From an uncultured Mycoplasma sp. (lineage in GTDB: Bacteria > Bacillota_I > Bacilli_A > RF39 > UBA660), in NCBI GenBank assembly GCA_947388575.1, contig CANDSI010000048.1:1-7696 (forward strand): a DNA stretch of 7,696 nt, given 5' to 3'. The number at the start of each line of letters is the position of its first letter. Positions within the stretch are counted from its first letter, which is position 1. The notes beneath the pieces are model-generated. The model did not search any database, was not told the DNA's origin, and was given only the letters and a program-made list of their open reading frames with translations. Below are positions 1 through 5,065 of this stretch, one piece after another. Position numbers and translations under genes: made by a program.

Positions 1-2
1 GT

Positions 3-89
3 TTAAATATTTAATAATTTTAAATTTTCTAAAGCTCTATGATAAGACATAAAAATTTTCTCTAGTTCTCTTTGTGTATCTGTATTCAT
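3..89 (-). CDS. Small 28-residue hypothetical protein
   Basis: This is a short complete reading frame, too small for most gene finders. It starts at ATG (87-89), seven bases after a GAGGA ribosome binding site (97-101), and ends at TAA (3-5). The product starts MNTDTQRELEKIFMSYHRAL and ends LKLLNI. Its charged and hydrophobic residues are spaced as in a single amphipathic helix, with no membrane segment or signal peptide. It lies 44 bases downstream of the 194-residue gene on the same strand, so it is probably co-transcribed. It lacks the acidic-aromatic C-terminal tail of the other products. I recognise no family. A well-placed ribosome binding site and helical composition support a real gene, but the length makes chance possible. 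Confidence 0.5.
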   Translation of the reverse strand: MNTDTQRELEKIFMSYHRALENLKLLNI

Positions 90-133
90 AAAATATTCCT
101 CATAATAAATAGATTCCAATTTTAAATTACATA

Positions 134-718
134 TTATTTTTCTATATCATATTCTTCTGTTTTTGATTCTTCTGTATGAAGCCATTTATTATAAACAGTA
201 TCATAAGTTTGTTCTGTTAATTGGCATAATTTCTCAAAACATCTTTCTCTAACAATAGTATCAGAATCTCCACCAAGTAATTCATATACATCTTTACCTT
301 TACCAGAGTTTAGTAAATTATTTAATTCCAGAAAAGTAGCAGTATCAGATAATGTTTCTCCTACATCATCACTTGGATATTCTTTAAGATACCATGATTT
401 AATTGATATATCTAATTTCACAATTAGATTCCTTAACTTTTCATCATTTTCTTTTACTATACGAGTAATCGTATTTTTTACATTTAATTTAGTATTTTCT
501 ATATCCTTAGCATTTAATTTATAATTTAAAATAGATTGATTGCAGCTATCTAATAATTGATTAAAATGCTTATCTAAAATTGCATCTAAATATTTTAGTC
601 TATTTTCACTCCATTTAGAATAATCTATATATACATTTATTCCTGTTGGCTCAGATCCTTTTGACACAAATATTTTAATACCAGACTTATTGTATTGATA
701 ATGTAAAGTACATCTCAT
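134..718 (-). CDS. Hypothetical 194-residue protein with acidic-aromatic C-terminal tail
   Basis: I do not recognise this protein. Translation most likely starts at ATG 716-718 (MRCTLHYQYNKSG), seven bases after a GGAGG site at 726-730. An in-frame ATG at 793 would add 25 residues but overlaps the upstream gene and has no such site. The first 35 residues look beta-rich (GIKIFVSKG, INVYIDYSKW). The middle (about 45-105) is Lys/Asn/Glu-rich and predicted helical. The last third is helical with two cysteines. There is no signal peptide or membrane segment, so it should be cytosolic. The end, EESKTEEYDIEK, carries the acidic/aromatic tail seen across the long operon, although this gene lies beyond that operon's terminator. 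It starts 16 bases after the stop of the preceding frameshifted gene and is probably co-transcribed with it. Being coding is well supported; function is unknown. Confidence 0.85.
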   Translation of the reverse strand: MRCTLHYQYNKSGIKIFVSKGSEPTGINVYIDYSKWSENRLKYLDAILDKHFNQLLDSCNQSILNYKLNAKDIENTKLNVKNTITRIVKENDEKLRNLIVKLDISIKSWYLKEYPSDDVGETLSDTATFLELNNLLNSGKGKDVYELLGGDSDTIVRERCFEKLCQLTEQTYDTVYNKWLHTEESKTEEYDIEK

Positions 719-725
719 TTTAATT

Positions 726-730
726 CCTCC
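726..730 (-). promoter_or_regulatory. Ribosome binding site fixing the 718 start
   Basis: GGAGG seven bases upstream of ATG 718. It lies within the 16-base gap between the stop at 735-737 and that ATG. It decides against the longer frame starting at 793. Confidence 0.8.
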
Positions 731-734
731 ATAA

Positions 735-992
735 TCAAATTTTCTTTTGTTGTGCAATATATTTTTTATCACTAACTTTGTTAAGCCATTCAATAAATTC
801 CTTTTGATTATTGTAGCTTAATTCTGTTAATAACCTTTGTTCATAAATGTTGTACCAGCCTTTATCTGTTTCTTCTTTTGTTGCATTATCTGGTATCATC
901 TCTTTGTGATGTTCAGGACAAAAAAGAGTATTCTCGACCTCTTTAATTATGTTTTTAAAAAATTGTCTTACACATTTTTTGTATTGGCCCAT
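735..992 (-). CDS. Open C-terminal part of a frameshifted gene (85 residues from an internal ATG)
   Basis: From ATG 992 this frame gives an 85-residue product with CPEHH at residues 25-29 (a Cys/His cluster, possibly metal-related) and a Trp-containing helical second half. The ATG has only a poorly spaced GAGG two bases upstream. The same frame stays open without a stop for 54 more codons upstream, to 1154, and reads like protein (FEVFFRLYIDEN, QVYIRTNTLN). I therefore take this as the 3' part of a longer gene (735-1251) rather than a complete gene. If translation does begin here, a truncated protein is made. It ends IAQQKKI and has no acidic-aromatic tail. No family is recognised. Confidence 0.5.
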   Translation of the reverse strand: MGQYKKCVRQFFKNIIKEVENTLFCPEHHKEMIPDNATKEETDKGWYNIYEQRLLTELSYNNQKEFIEWLNKVSDKKYIAQQKKI

Positions 993-1251
993 ATCCTCAA
1001 TTTGTAGTTCTTTAAAATTTACAAATTCATAATTGACTACTTCATGACTATTTAAAGTATTTGTTCTAATATATACCTGTATATTTTCATCAATATATAA
1101 TCTAAAAAATACTTCAAATTTCTTTATTGTTAAAATATATTTTTTATTTTTTTTCTAAAGACATTTTGCCTTTATAAATGGCTTTATATTTATTAAAGAC
1201 TTTTTCAATTTCATCTTTATTAAATTTTTCAATTTGTTTTTTTATATCCGT
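735..1251 (-). pseudogene. Frameshifted gene with an ACG in place of the start codon
   Basis: Two partial frames join into one gene of about 171 residues. The first runs from 1251 (DIKKQIEKFNKDEIEKVFNK, then KMSLEKK) and stops at TAA 1144-1146, directly after a run of eight A (1147-1154 on this strand). The second continues from the same A run (NKKYILTIKKFEVFF) to the stop at 735. Removing one A, or adding two, makes them continuous. A strong AAGGAAGGTGG site (1257-1267) lies five bases before ACG 1249-1251 and no in-frame ATG fits it; the only upstream alternative is a GTG at 1258-1260 inside the site itself. The simplest reading is a decaying gene with ATG changed to ACG and an A7-to-A8 expansion. 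Transcriptional slippage on the A run, true use of ACG, or a sequencing error are alternatives. A downstream in-frame ATG at 1162-1164 could start only a seven-codon peptide before the stop. Function unknown. Confidence 0.55.
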
Positions 1252-1256
1252 ATAAA

Positions 1257-1267
1257 CCACCTTCCTT
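1257..1267 (-). promoter_or_regulatory. Strong ribosome binding site facing an ACG codon
   Basis: AAGGAAGGTGG sits five bases before ACG 1249-1251, a spacing normal for a real start. An intact site without an ATG, GTG or TTG at the right distance suggests recent start-codon loss or a rare ACG start. A GTG at 1258-1260 is in frame but lies inside the site and so is an unlikely start. Confidence 0.55.
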
Positions 1268-1278
1268 AAATTTAAAAA

Positions 1279-1308
1279 TCTTAATACTAGCGAAGCGAAG
1301 TATTAAGA
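1279..1308. repeat. Perfect 10-base inverted repeat
   Basis: Arms 1279-1288 (TCTTAATACT) and 1299-1308 (AGTATTAAGA) are exact reverse complements around a ten-base loop containing the tandem GCGAA. No U-tract follows on either strand, so a terminator is unlikely. It lies just upstream of the ribosome binding site of the frameshifted gene, so it could be an operator or part of the candidate oriT. Confidence 0.7.
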
Positions 1309-1368
1309 GATGAGCAAAATCTCATTTTGCGTCGAATGAGTCAGGTATTTTTTACCGACTAACATTCG

Positions 1369-1418
1369 CAAGCATGGTGTTTTGACACCTCTATTGCTTG
1401 TTAGGGAAAACTCCCTAA
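1369..1418. repeat. Nested hairpin followed by a 7-base stem-loop
   Basis: CAAGCA...TGCTTG encloses the perfect GGTGT-TTTG-ACACC hairpin. TTAGGGA-AAAC-TCCCTAA follows immediately. The stems abut with no spacer at 1400/1401. This is the most strongly structured part of the intergenic region and the likeliest place for a relaxase or replication-initiator recognition site, if there is one. Confidence 0.6.
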
Positions 1419-1462
1419 AACCCTTTTAGCCCGCTGGGAGAAATTTTTTGAGTTGATTTTTG

Positions 1463-1490
1463 AAAAAAGTGAAGCAAAAATGCTCCACTT
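1463..1490 (-). terminator. Intrinsic terminator of the long operon
   Basis: Read on the minus strand, AAGTGGAGCA (1490-1481) pairs with TGCTTCACTT (1476-1467) across a four-T loop. This gives ten pairs, one of them G-U. The stem runs directly into four more T (1466-1463). It begins 12 bases after the stop codon of the 121-residue gene, so it ends the operon arriving from the right. Confidence 0.85.
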
Positions 1491-1502
1491 AATTTCAAAT
1501 TT

Positions 1503-1868
1503 TTATTCATAATCATAGTCAATTTCACTATCCTTTTTTGAAGATTTTTCTTCTGTTTTTATATCAAAAATTTCTAATTCTGATACATTAATTGGTTCTT
1601 TATCATACCATTCTATTGATTTTTTTATATCATCACTCCAAGTTAATCCTTTATGATTTACATACTCAAATAAGAATATATTTTCATCTAAATTATTAAT
1701 GTGAGCAAGACTTTGAAACTCACAAAATGTATTTGTTCCATTTAAAATATCTGTTATACCTAAGTATTTTAAAAAGTCTTTGAACTTGTTAAATTCATTT
1801 TCATTTGTAACTTTTATTGTATTATTTCCAGATAAAAAGTCAATCCATTTATAATCATAAGTTTTCAA
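1503..1868 (-). CDS. Hypothetical 121-residue acidic protein, last gene of operon, TTG start
   Basis: I do not recognise a family. The preferred start is TTG 1866-1868 (then KTYDYKWIDFLSG), six bases after AGAGGTG (1875-1881). A GTG at 1875-1877 is in frame but is itself part of that site. The body (residues 1-100) is a compact mix of strands and helices with many aromatics (FCEFQSLAHIN, FLFEYVNHKG, SIEWYDKEP). It is followed by a Lys/Ser/Glu linker (KTEEKSSKK) and the tail DSEIDYDYE. It is cytosolic, with no signal or membrane segment. The upstream stop TGA (1881-1883) touches the ribosome binding site, implying translational coupling. A strong terminator follows. Confidence 0.85.
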   Translation of the reverse strand: MKTYDYKWIDFLSGNNTIKVTNENEFNKFKDFLKYLGITDILNGTNTFCEFQSLAHINNLDENIFLFEYVNHKGLTWSDDIKKSIEWYDKEPINVSELEIFDIKTEEKSSKKDSEIDYDYE

Positions 1869-1874
1869 ATTTTT

Positions 1875-1881
1875 CACCTCT
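1875..1881 (-). promoter_or_regulatory. Ribosome binding site selecting a TTG start
   Basis: AGAGGTG is six bases before TTG 1868 and overlaps the in-frame GTG at 1877, which it therefore disfavours as the start. It also overlaps the last base of the previous gene's TGA. Confidence 0.7.
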
Positions 1882-2528
1882 CAATATTCACATTCTATAT
1901 CATTTTCCTTCTCATTTTCTTTTGATTTTCTATTTATATGCTCATAAATAGAATTCACATTTTGACTTACTACTTTTATCCCATTAAAAGCATCTGTATC
2001 TAATTTAATTTCTGAATTGTCCTCAAAAGTTATAGTAGTTAAATATTTGCCATCCGAAAAATCTTCTGTAGAAACATACATATATTTTATATTTAATTTA
2101 TCCATTAGTTCTTTATATAGAGAAGATAAATGATATAATCCTTCATCATAATCATTACCATATTCCATTAGATTTTTTATTTTATGTTCTCTAAAATAAT
2201 CTATAACTTTAGAGAGGATAACTTCTGAATAATTAGATTTATCTATTCCATAGTCATCAATAAAATCTTGATATGTTATTAAACCACAAGCCAATCTAAT
2301 TACCCCTCTATTAAAATCATAATCTTCTGTTGATTCTAAACTATCATATTCTTGATTATATTTAATGTCTTGTGTATTAAAATATAGATGTAATGAATTT
2401 TCAAAATGATCTAGTTGTTCAATGGTAAAATGAGTGAAAAAATCATCTACATTCTTATCTGATATGATATATTTTTTTATTAAAGGATATTTGGTTTCTG
2501 TTTCAATTTTATCTTGTATAATATTCAT
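1881..2528 (-). CDS. Hypothetical 215-residue acidic protein with tail NDIECEY
   Basis: No known family is recognised. The start is ATG 2526-2528 (MNIIQDKIETETKYPL), five bases after AAGGGGG (2534-2540). An in-frame ATG at 2549 overlaps the upstream gene and lacks a site. The protein is strongly acidic and helical in its first 150 residues (FFTHFTIEQLDHFENSLHLY; acidic patches EYDSLESTEDYDF and EYGNDYDEG). A short beta-rich part follows (YMYVSTEDF, LTTITFEDNSEIKLD). The C-terminus is a Lys/Glu/Asn linker (NRKSKENEKEN) then DIECEY, a shorter form of the operon's tail. There is no signal peptide or membrane segment. The TAA of the upstream gene (2540-2542) abuts the ribosome binding site, so translation is probably coupled. 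The acidity would suit a DNA-mimic or protein-binding role, but nothing specific supports that. Confidence 0.88.
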   Translation of the reverse strand: MNIIQDKIETETKYPLIKKYIISDKNVDDFFTHFTIEQLDHFENSLHLYFNTQDIKYNQEYDSLESTEDYDFNRGVIRLACGLITYQDFIDDYGIDKSNYSEVILSKVIDYFREHKIKNLMEYGNDYDEGLYHLSSLYKELMDKLNIKYMYVSTEDFSDGKYLTTITFEDNSEIKLDTDAFNGIKVVSQNVNSIYEHINRKSKENEKENDIECEY

Positions 2529-2539
2529 ATAATCCCCCT

Positions 2540-3436
2540 TTAACCACAAATTCCTAAATCATATTCATCATCTTTCGTTACAGTATTTGCATTATAAGTA
2601 TCTTTATTTAATTCAATTTCCAATCTACATTTATAAAGTACATCAGAGTTAAGTTCATTTAAACTACGTTTGATAACATCAGCAGCTGATACTATTTCTC
2701 TAATAGTTGGTGGATTTTCTTGTTTTTCTCTTTCTATTACCATTTGATTGATGTAGCTTTCTGTATTAAAAGAATTGGATATATAATTCATATTCCTCAT
2801 AATTGTTGATACATCATAATTTAAAACATCAATATTAAAAGAATAACTTATATTAGAGTTTATATTTTTAGATAATTTTAAATAGTTATCTGTATCTATT
2901 TGTGCTTTCCATCCACAACTTTCAATAATTGTTTTCAATTTATTAAGAGGTATTTTATCAATATTTATATAATCTCTTTCATTATAATATTTCCCTATTT
3001 TTAGTTCTTTAAAAATGTTATCTCTATCACTAAATCTAGTCCATAAACCACTATGACTTAATAGCTCATTCTCCAGTTCTTTAAACGAATTATTATAATA
3101 TGATCTAAAACCGTGTAAATCATAGTGAGCAATATCTTCACAGGCATATATAAAAAAGTGGTACATTTCTTTGGTTAAACCATCCAATGTTCCACTTTTT
3201 TGTAACTTTCTATATGCTTTTACAATCTTCTCAAAAGGATATACACTATTTCCATCATAAAGTATATCAGATTTTAATTTATTTTTATCAATACAGTCTT
3301 GTATTAATAGTCTATCTTTAGATTCATTACCTGTTAATTCTAAATTTTCGATTATTGTTTTTTCATTTTGAATGATAGTATTACTTCCATATAAAGTAAT
3401 AGGTTTTCCATTCATATTTATTGTTATATTATTCAA
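2540..3436 (-). CDS. Hypothetical 298-residue protein with tail DDEYDLGICG, TTG start
   Basis: Translation most likely begins at TTG 3434-3436 (then NNITINMNGKPITLYGS), eight bases after AAAGGGGTG (3445-3453). The next in-frame ATG (codon 8) has no site. The first 20 residues look like two beta strands. Residues about 25-135 form a helical region rich in aromatics and histidines (MYHFFIYACEDIAHYDLHGF, SYYNNSFKELENEL). The middle is mixed (LKTIIESCGWKAQIDTDNY). Residues 235-280 are helical, with a charged EREKQENPP linker. The final DDEYDLGICG fits the shared tail but continues to a Cys-Gly end. No catalytic motif, membrane segment or signal peptide is visible. It is tightly packed in the operon (gaps of 18 and 11 bases). 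It could be one of the uncharacterised 'large polyvalent' helpers of mobile elements, but I cannot assign a domain. Confidence 0.88.
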   Translation of the reverse strand: MNNITINMNGKPITLYGSNTIIQNEKTIIENLELTGNESKDRLLIQDCIDKNKLKSDILYDGNSVYPFEKIVKAYRKLQKSGTLDGLTKEMYHFFIYACEDIAHYDLHGFRSYYNNSFKELENELLSHSGLWTRFSDRDNIFKELKIGKYYNERDYINIDKIPLNKLKTIIESCGWKAQIDTDNYLKLSKNINSNISYSFNIDVLNYDVSTIMRNMNYISNSFNTESYINQMVIEREKQENPPTIREIVSAADVIKRSLNELNSDVLYKCRLEIELNKDTYNANTVTKDDEYDLGICG

Positions 3437-3444
3437 TTTTTAAT

Positions 3445-3453
3445 CACCCCTTT
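3445..3453 (-). promoter_or_regulatory. Ribosome binding site selecting TTG at 3436
   Basis: AAAGGGGTG lies eight bases before TTG 3434-3436, with no in-frame ATG at a suitable distance. It directly follows the upstream stop TAG (3455-3457). Confidence 0.7.
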
Positions 3454-3454
3454 C

Positions 3455-3970
3455 CTAAATATCTATATCATATTCATTATCTTTTTGAATCTTATTATCA
3501 TTAGATTGCAAATTAGTTATTGATTCATTTGCTTTTTCCCATTCTTTATTATTTATTAATGATACTATTTTCTTTATATCTTTTAATATTTTAGTATCAT
3601 ATATCCTATATCTAAATGCTGCTGCAAGTTCATTAAGGTTGCCATGAAAATCCACAAAATCATTTAATTCAGATTTTCTAAATAACTCTGTAGGTTCTAC
3701 AAATGAAAATTGTCTTTCGACTATATCTTTTAGCATATCTATAGGATTTTTATTAGCACCATAAAATGTAAGATATGTTCCATTATTCTCTTTTAGTTGC
3801 TTAATATGTTCTTGAATTTCAGTATCTTTGTACTTTGGTTGAGGTACACGTCGATTCATAATAAAGAATTCTTTTCCATCCTTTATCATAAAATTTGGGT
3901 ACATAAGGCACTCATTCATATTCCAATGGTCATAACTTTTACGAGGCTCTTTTTCAATAAATTCAATCAC
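3455..3970 (-). CDS. Hypothetical 171-residue protein with tail DNEYDIDI, GTG start
   Basis: The start is GTG 3968-3970 (then IEFIEKEPRKSYDHWNMNE), nine bases after AGGGAGG (3980-3986). No ATG is near. The N-terminal 50 residues carry aromatics and basic residues (HWNMNECLMYPNFMIKDG, FFIMNRRVPQPKY). A central part (65-120) has YLTFYGANKNPIDMLKDIV and FVDFHGNLNELAAAFRYRIYD. The last 40 residues are a helix followed by a polar Asn/Gln/Lys linker (LQSNDNKIQK) and DNEYDIDI, one of the clearest copies of the tail. It is soluble and cytosolic by composition. It is the fourth complete gene from the operon's downstream end, with 27 bases to the gene before it and 18 to the gene after. I recognise no family or catalytic motif. 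Confidence 0.86.
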   Translation of the reverse strand: MIEFIEKEPRKSYDHWNMNECLMYPNFMIKDGKEFFIMNRRVPQPKYKDTEIQEHIKQLKENNGTYLTFYGANKNPIDMLKDIVERQFSFVEPTELFRKSELNDFVDFHGNLNELAAAFRYRIYDTKILKDIKKIVSLINNKEWEKANESITNLQSNDNKIQKDNEYDIDI

Positions 3971-3979
3971 TTTTACTTA

Positions 3980-3986
3980 CCTCCCT
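3980..3986 (-). promoter_or_regulatory. Ribosome binding site selecting GTG at 3970
   Basis: AGGGAGG is nine bases before GTG 3968-3970 and lies in the 27-base gap after the previous gene's stop (3998-4000). No in-frame ATG competes nearby. Confidence 0.75.
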
Positions 3987-3997
3987 ATTATTAGTAT

Positions 3998-5047
3998 TTA
4001 CTCAAACATATCATCTACAATATCATGAGTTTCTAGTATAACTTTAGAAACACTTTCTTTTAAATTTAAAAGTTCTTTATCCTCATAAAGAACTTTCTTC
4101 TTATATTCTATTTTTACAATTTCTTTCATAAATAAATTATCTCGATCTGTTCCATACATATCTTTAAATAATTGTTCAACTTTATCTCTAGTTTTTAAAT
4201 CTGGAATATGTGATTCATACAATTCCATATTTTTTAATAGATATTTCGGATATTTCAAGTTAATTAATTCGTTATTATGTTTTAATGTTATAGTTATCAT
4301 TTGTGCATCTACATCTTTTATAGATTGAACAATATCATGTTTCTTTCTATATTCATTATTTGGATTATCTTTTAACTGTTGTAATAAAGTATCTTTAAAT
4401 TGCTTTTCTAATAAAGTAGCTCCTATATATTCTTTTACTGATATTTTATGATACGAATCATCATAGTATATAGATTCAATTTTTTCTGTAGTGTTTATAT
4501 ATTCATTAAAAATTTCTTTGGCAGTTTCTATTGGATTCTGAACATATCTTAATATAAGTTCCTTAATATCTTTCTCATATTGCTTACTATTAATTGAAAA
4601 AGATATTTTATCGTTTTGCTCATTATGAATATAGTCATGTATAACATTATTTTGAATATTATTGTAATTCCATTCAGTTGCTATATATTTATCAAATATT
4701 TCTTTACCAAGAGTTGTTAGTTGTAACTTATTTTCTTCTATATATTTATTCAAATATATATTGGCTCCATCTTTAAGATTCTTTTCTATTAATTCAATGC
4801 TACTTTCATAATAATTGCTATACATCTCTTTAATATATTCAGAATGAAATTCTAATGAAGAACCATATAATTTTTTAGTGATTTTTTCAAAGAATCCTAA
4901 AAACTGCAATTCTTTTCCATATTCAAAATTGCCATAAGAAGGCTTGTAAATAAAATCAATGTTATCATTGTACTTTATCTTCAAGATACTATCTTCTCCT
5001 ACTTTTGCAACAGTTTTATCATTATCTAAAAATTCATCAATATTCAG
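3998..5047 (-). CDS. Hypothetical 349-residue helical protein, probable CTG start
   Basis: The frame is certain for 328 residues from TTG 4984. In-frame coding-like sequence continues upstream (NIDEFLDNDKTVAKVGEDSI) to a CTG at 5045-5047, eight bases after a perfect GGAGG (5056-5060). No in-frame ATG, GTG or TTG fits that site, so I extend the gene to CTG. The TTG at 4984 has only a distant AGGAG about 11 bases away. The protein is Lys/Glu/Asn/Ile-rich and mostly helical (SIELIEKNLKDGANIYLNKY, DTLLQQLKDNPNNEY). The second half has a short beta-rich segment (QMITITLKHNNELINLKYPK). The end, THDIVDDMFE, is the weakest match to the shared tail: acidic and hydrophobic residues still mix, but there is no tyrosine. 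No domain, signal or membrane segment is recognised. It sits 18 bases after the metallopeptidase gene and is co-transcribed with it. Confidence 0.82.
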   Translation of the reverse strand: MNIDEFLDNDKTVAKVGEDSILKIKYNDNIDFIYKPSYGNFEYGKELQFLGFFEKITKKLYGSSLEFHSEYIKEMYSNYYESSIELIEKNLKDGANIYLNKYIEENKLQLTTLGKEIFDKYIATEWNYNNIQNNVIHDYIHNEQNDKISFSINSKQYEKDIKELILRYVQNPIETAKEIFNEYINTTEKIESIYYDDSYHKISVKEYIGATLLEKQFKDTLLQQLKDNPNNEYRKKHDIVQSIKDVDAQMITITLKHNNELINLKYPKYLLKNMELYESHIPDLKTRDKVEQLFKDMYGTDRDNLFMKEIVKIEYKKKVLYEDKELLNLKESVSKVILETHDIVDDMFE

Positions 5048-5055
5048 CTTAAAAT

Positions 5056-5060
5056 CCTCC
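5056..5060 (-). promoter_or_regulatory. Ribosome binding site pointing to a CTG start
   Basis: GGAGG lies between the metallopeptidase stop (5066-5068) and CTG 5045-5047, with eight bases of spacing. The only ATG nearby (5035-5037) is out of frame and runs quickly to a stop. Confidence 0.65.
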
Positions 5061-5065
5061 TTTTA

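Larger units (their letters stand above)
1279..1418. other. Hairpin-dense intergenic region, candidate origin of transfer (oriT)
   Basis: This gene-free stretch is clearly richer in G+C than its surroundings and holds five consecutive hairpins in 140 bases. They are: ten-base arms 1279-1288/1299-1308 around a GCGAAGCGA-type loop; GCAAAAT 1314-1320/ATTTTGC 1324-1330; AGTC-a-GGTA 1339-1347/TACCGACT 1353-1360; a nested pair with outer CAAGCA 1369-1374/TGCTTG 1395-1400 and inner GGTGT 1376-1380/ACACC 1385-1389; and TTAGGGA 1401-1407/TCCCTAA 1412-1418. It lies between the terminator of the long operon and the next gene. Origins of transfer typically combine several inverted repeats in a non-coding stretch of a mobile element, so oriT is my best guess. 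A single-strand replication origin or an RNA control element is possible. I recognise no specific nick sequence, and no relaxase gene is visible nearby. Confidence 0.4.

Noticed and set aside
719..793. 25-residue N-terminal extension of the 194-residue protein
   Set aside because: It overlaps the upstream gene in another frame, and the perfect GGAGG site lies before ATG 718 instead.
1144..1154. Classical -1 programmed ribosomal frameshift at the A run
   Set aside because: The downstream frame needs a +1 shift (or loss of one A). A -1 slip on A AAA AAA does not reach it.
1382..1410. Plus-strand promoter from TTGACA at 1382-1387
   Set aside because: No -10-like hexamer lies 16-18 bases downstream, there is no plus-strand gene to serve, and the hexamer overlaps a hairpin stem.
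2529..2549. Start at ATG 2549 for the 215-residue protein
   Set aside because: It overlaps the end of the upstream gene. AAGGGGG at 2534-2540 correctly serves ATG 2528.
3797..3994. Plus-strand 65-codon open frame
   Set aside because: It lies opposite the well-supported 171-residue gene, has low-complexity hydrophobic content typical of antisense A+T-rich frames, and has no good ribosome binding site.
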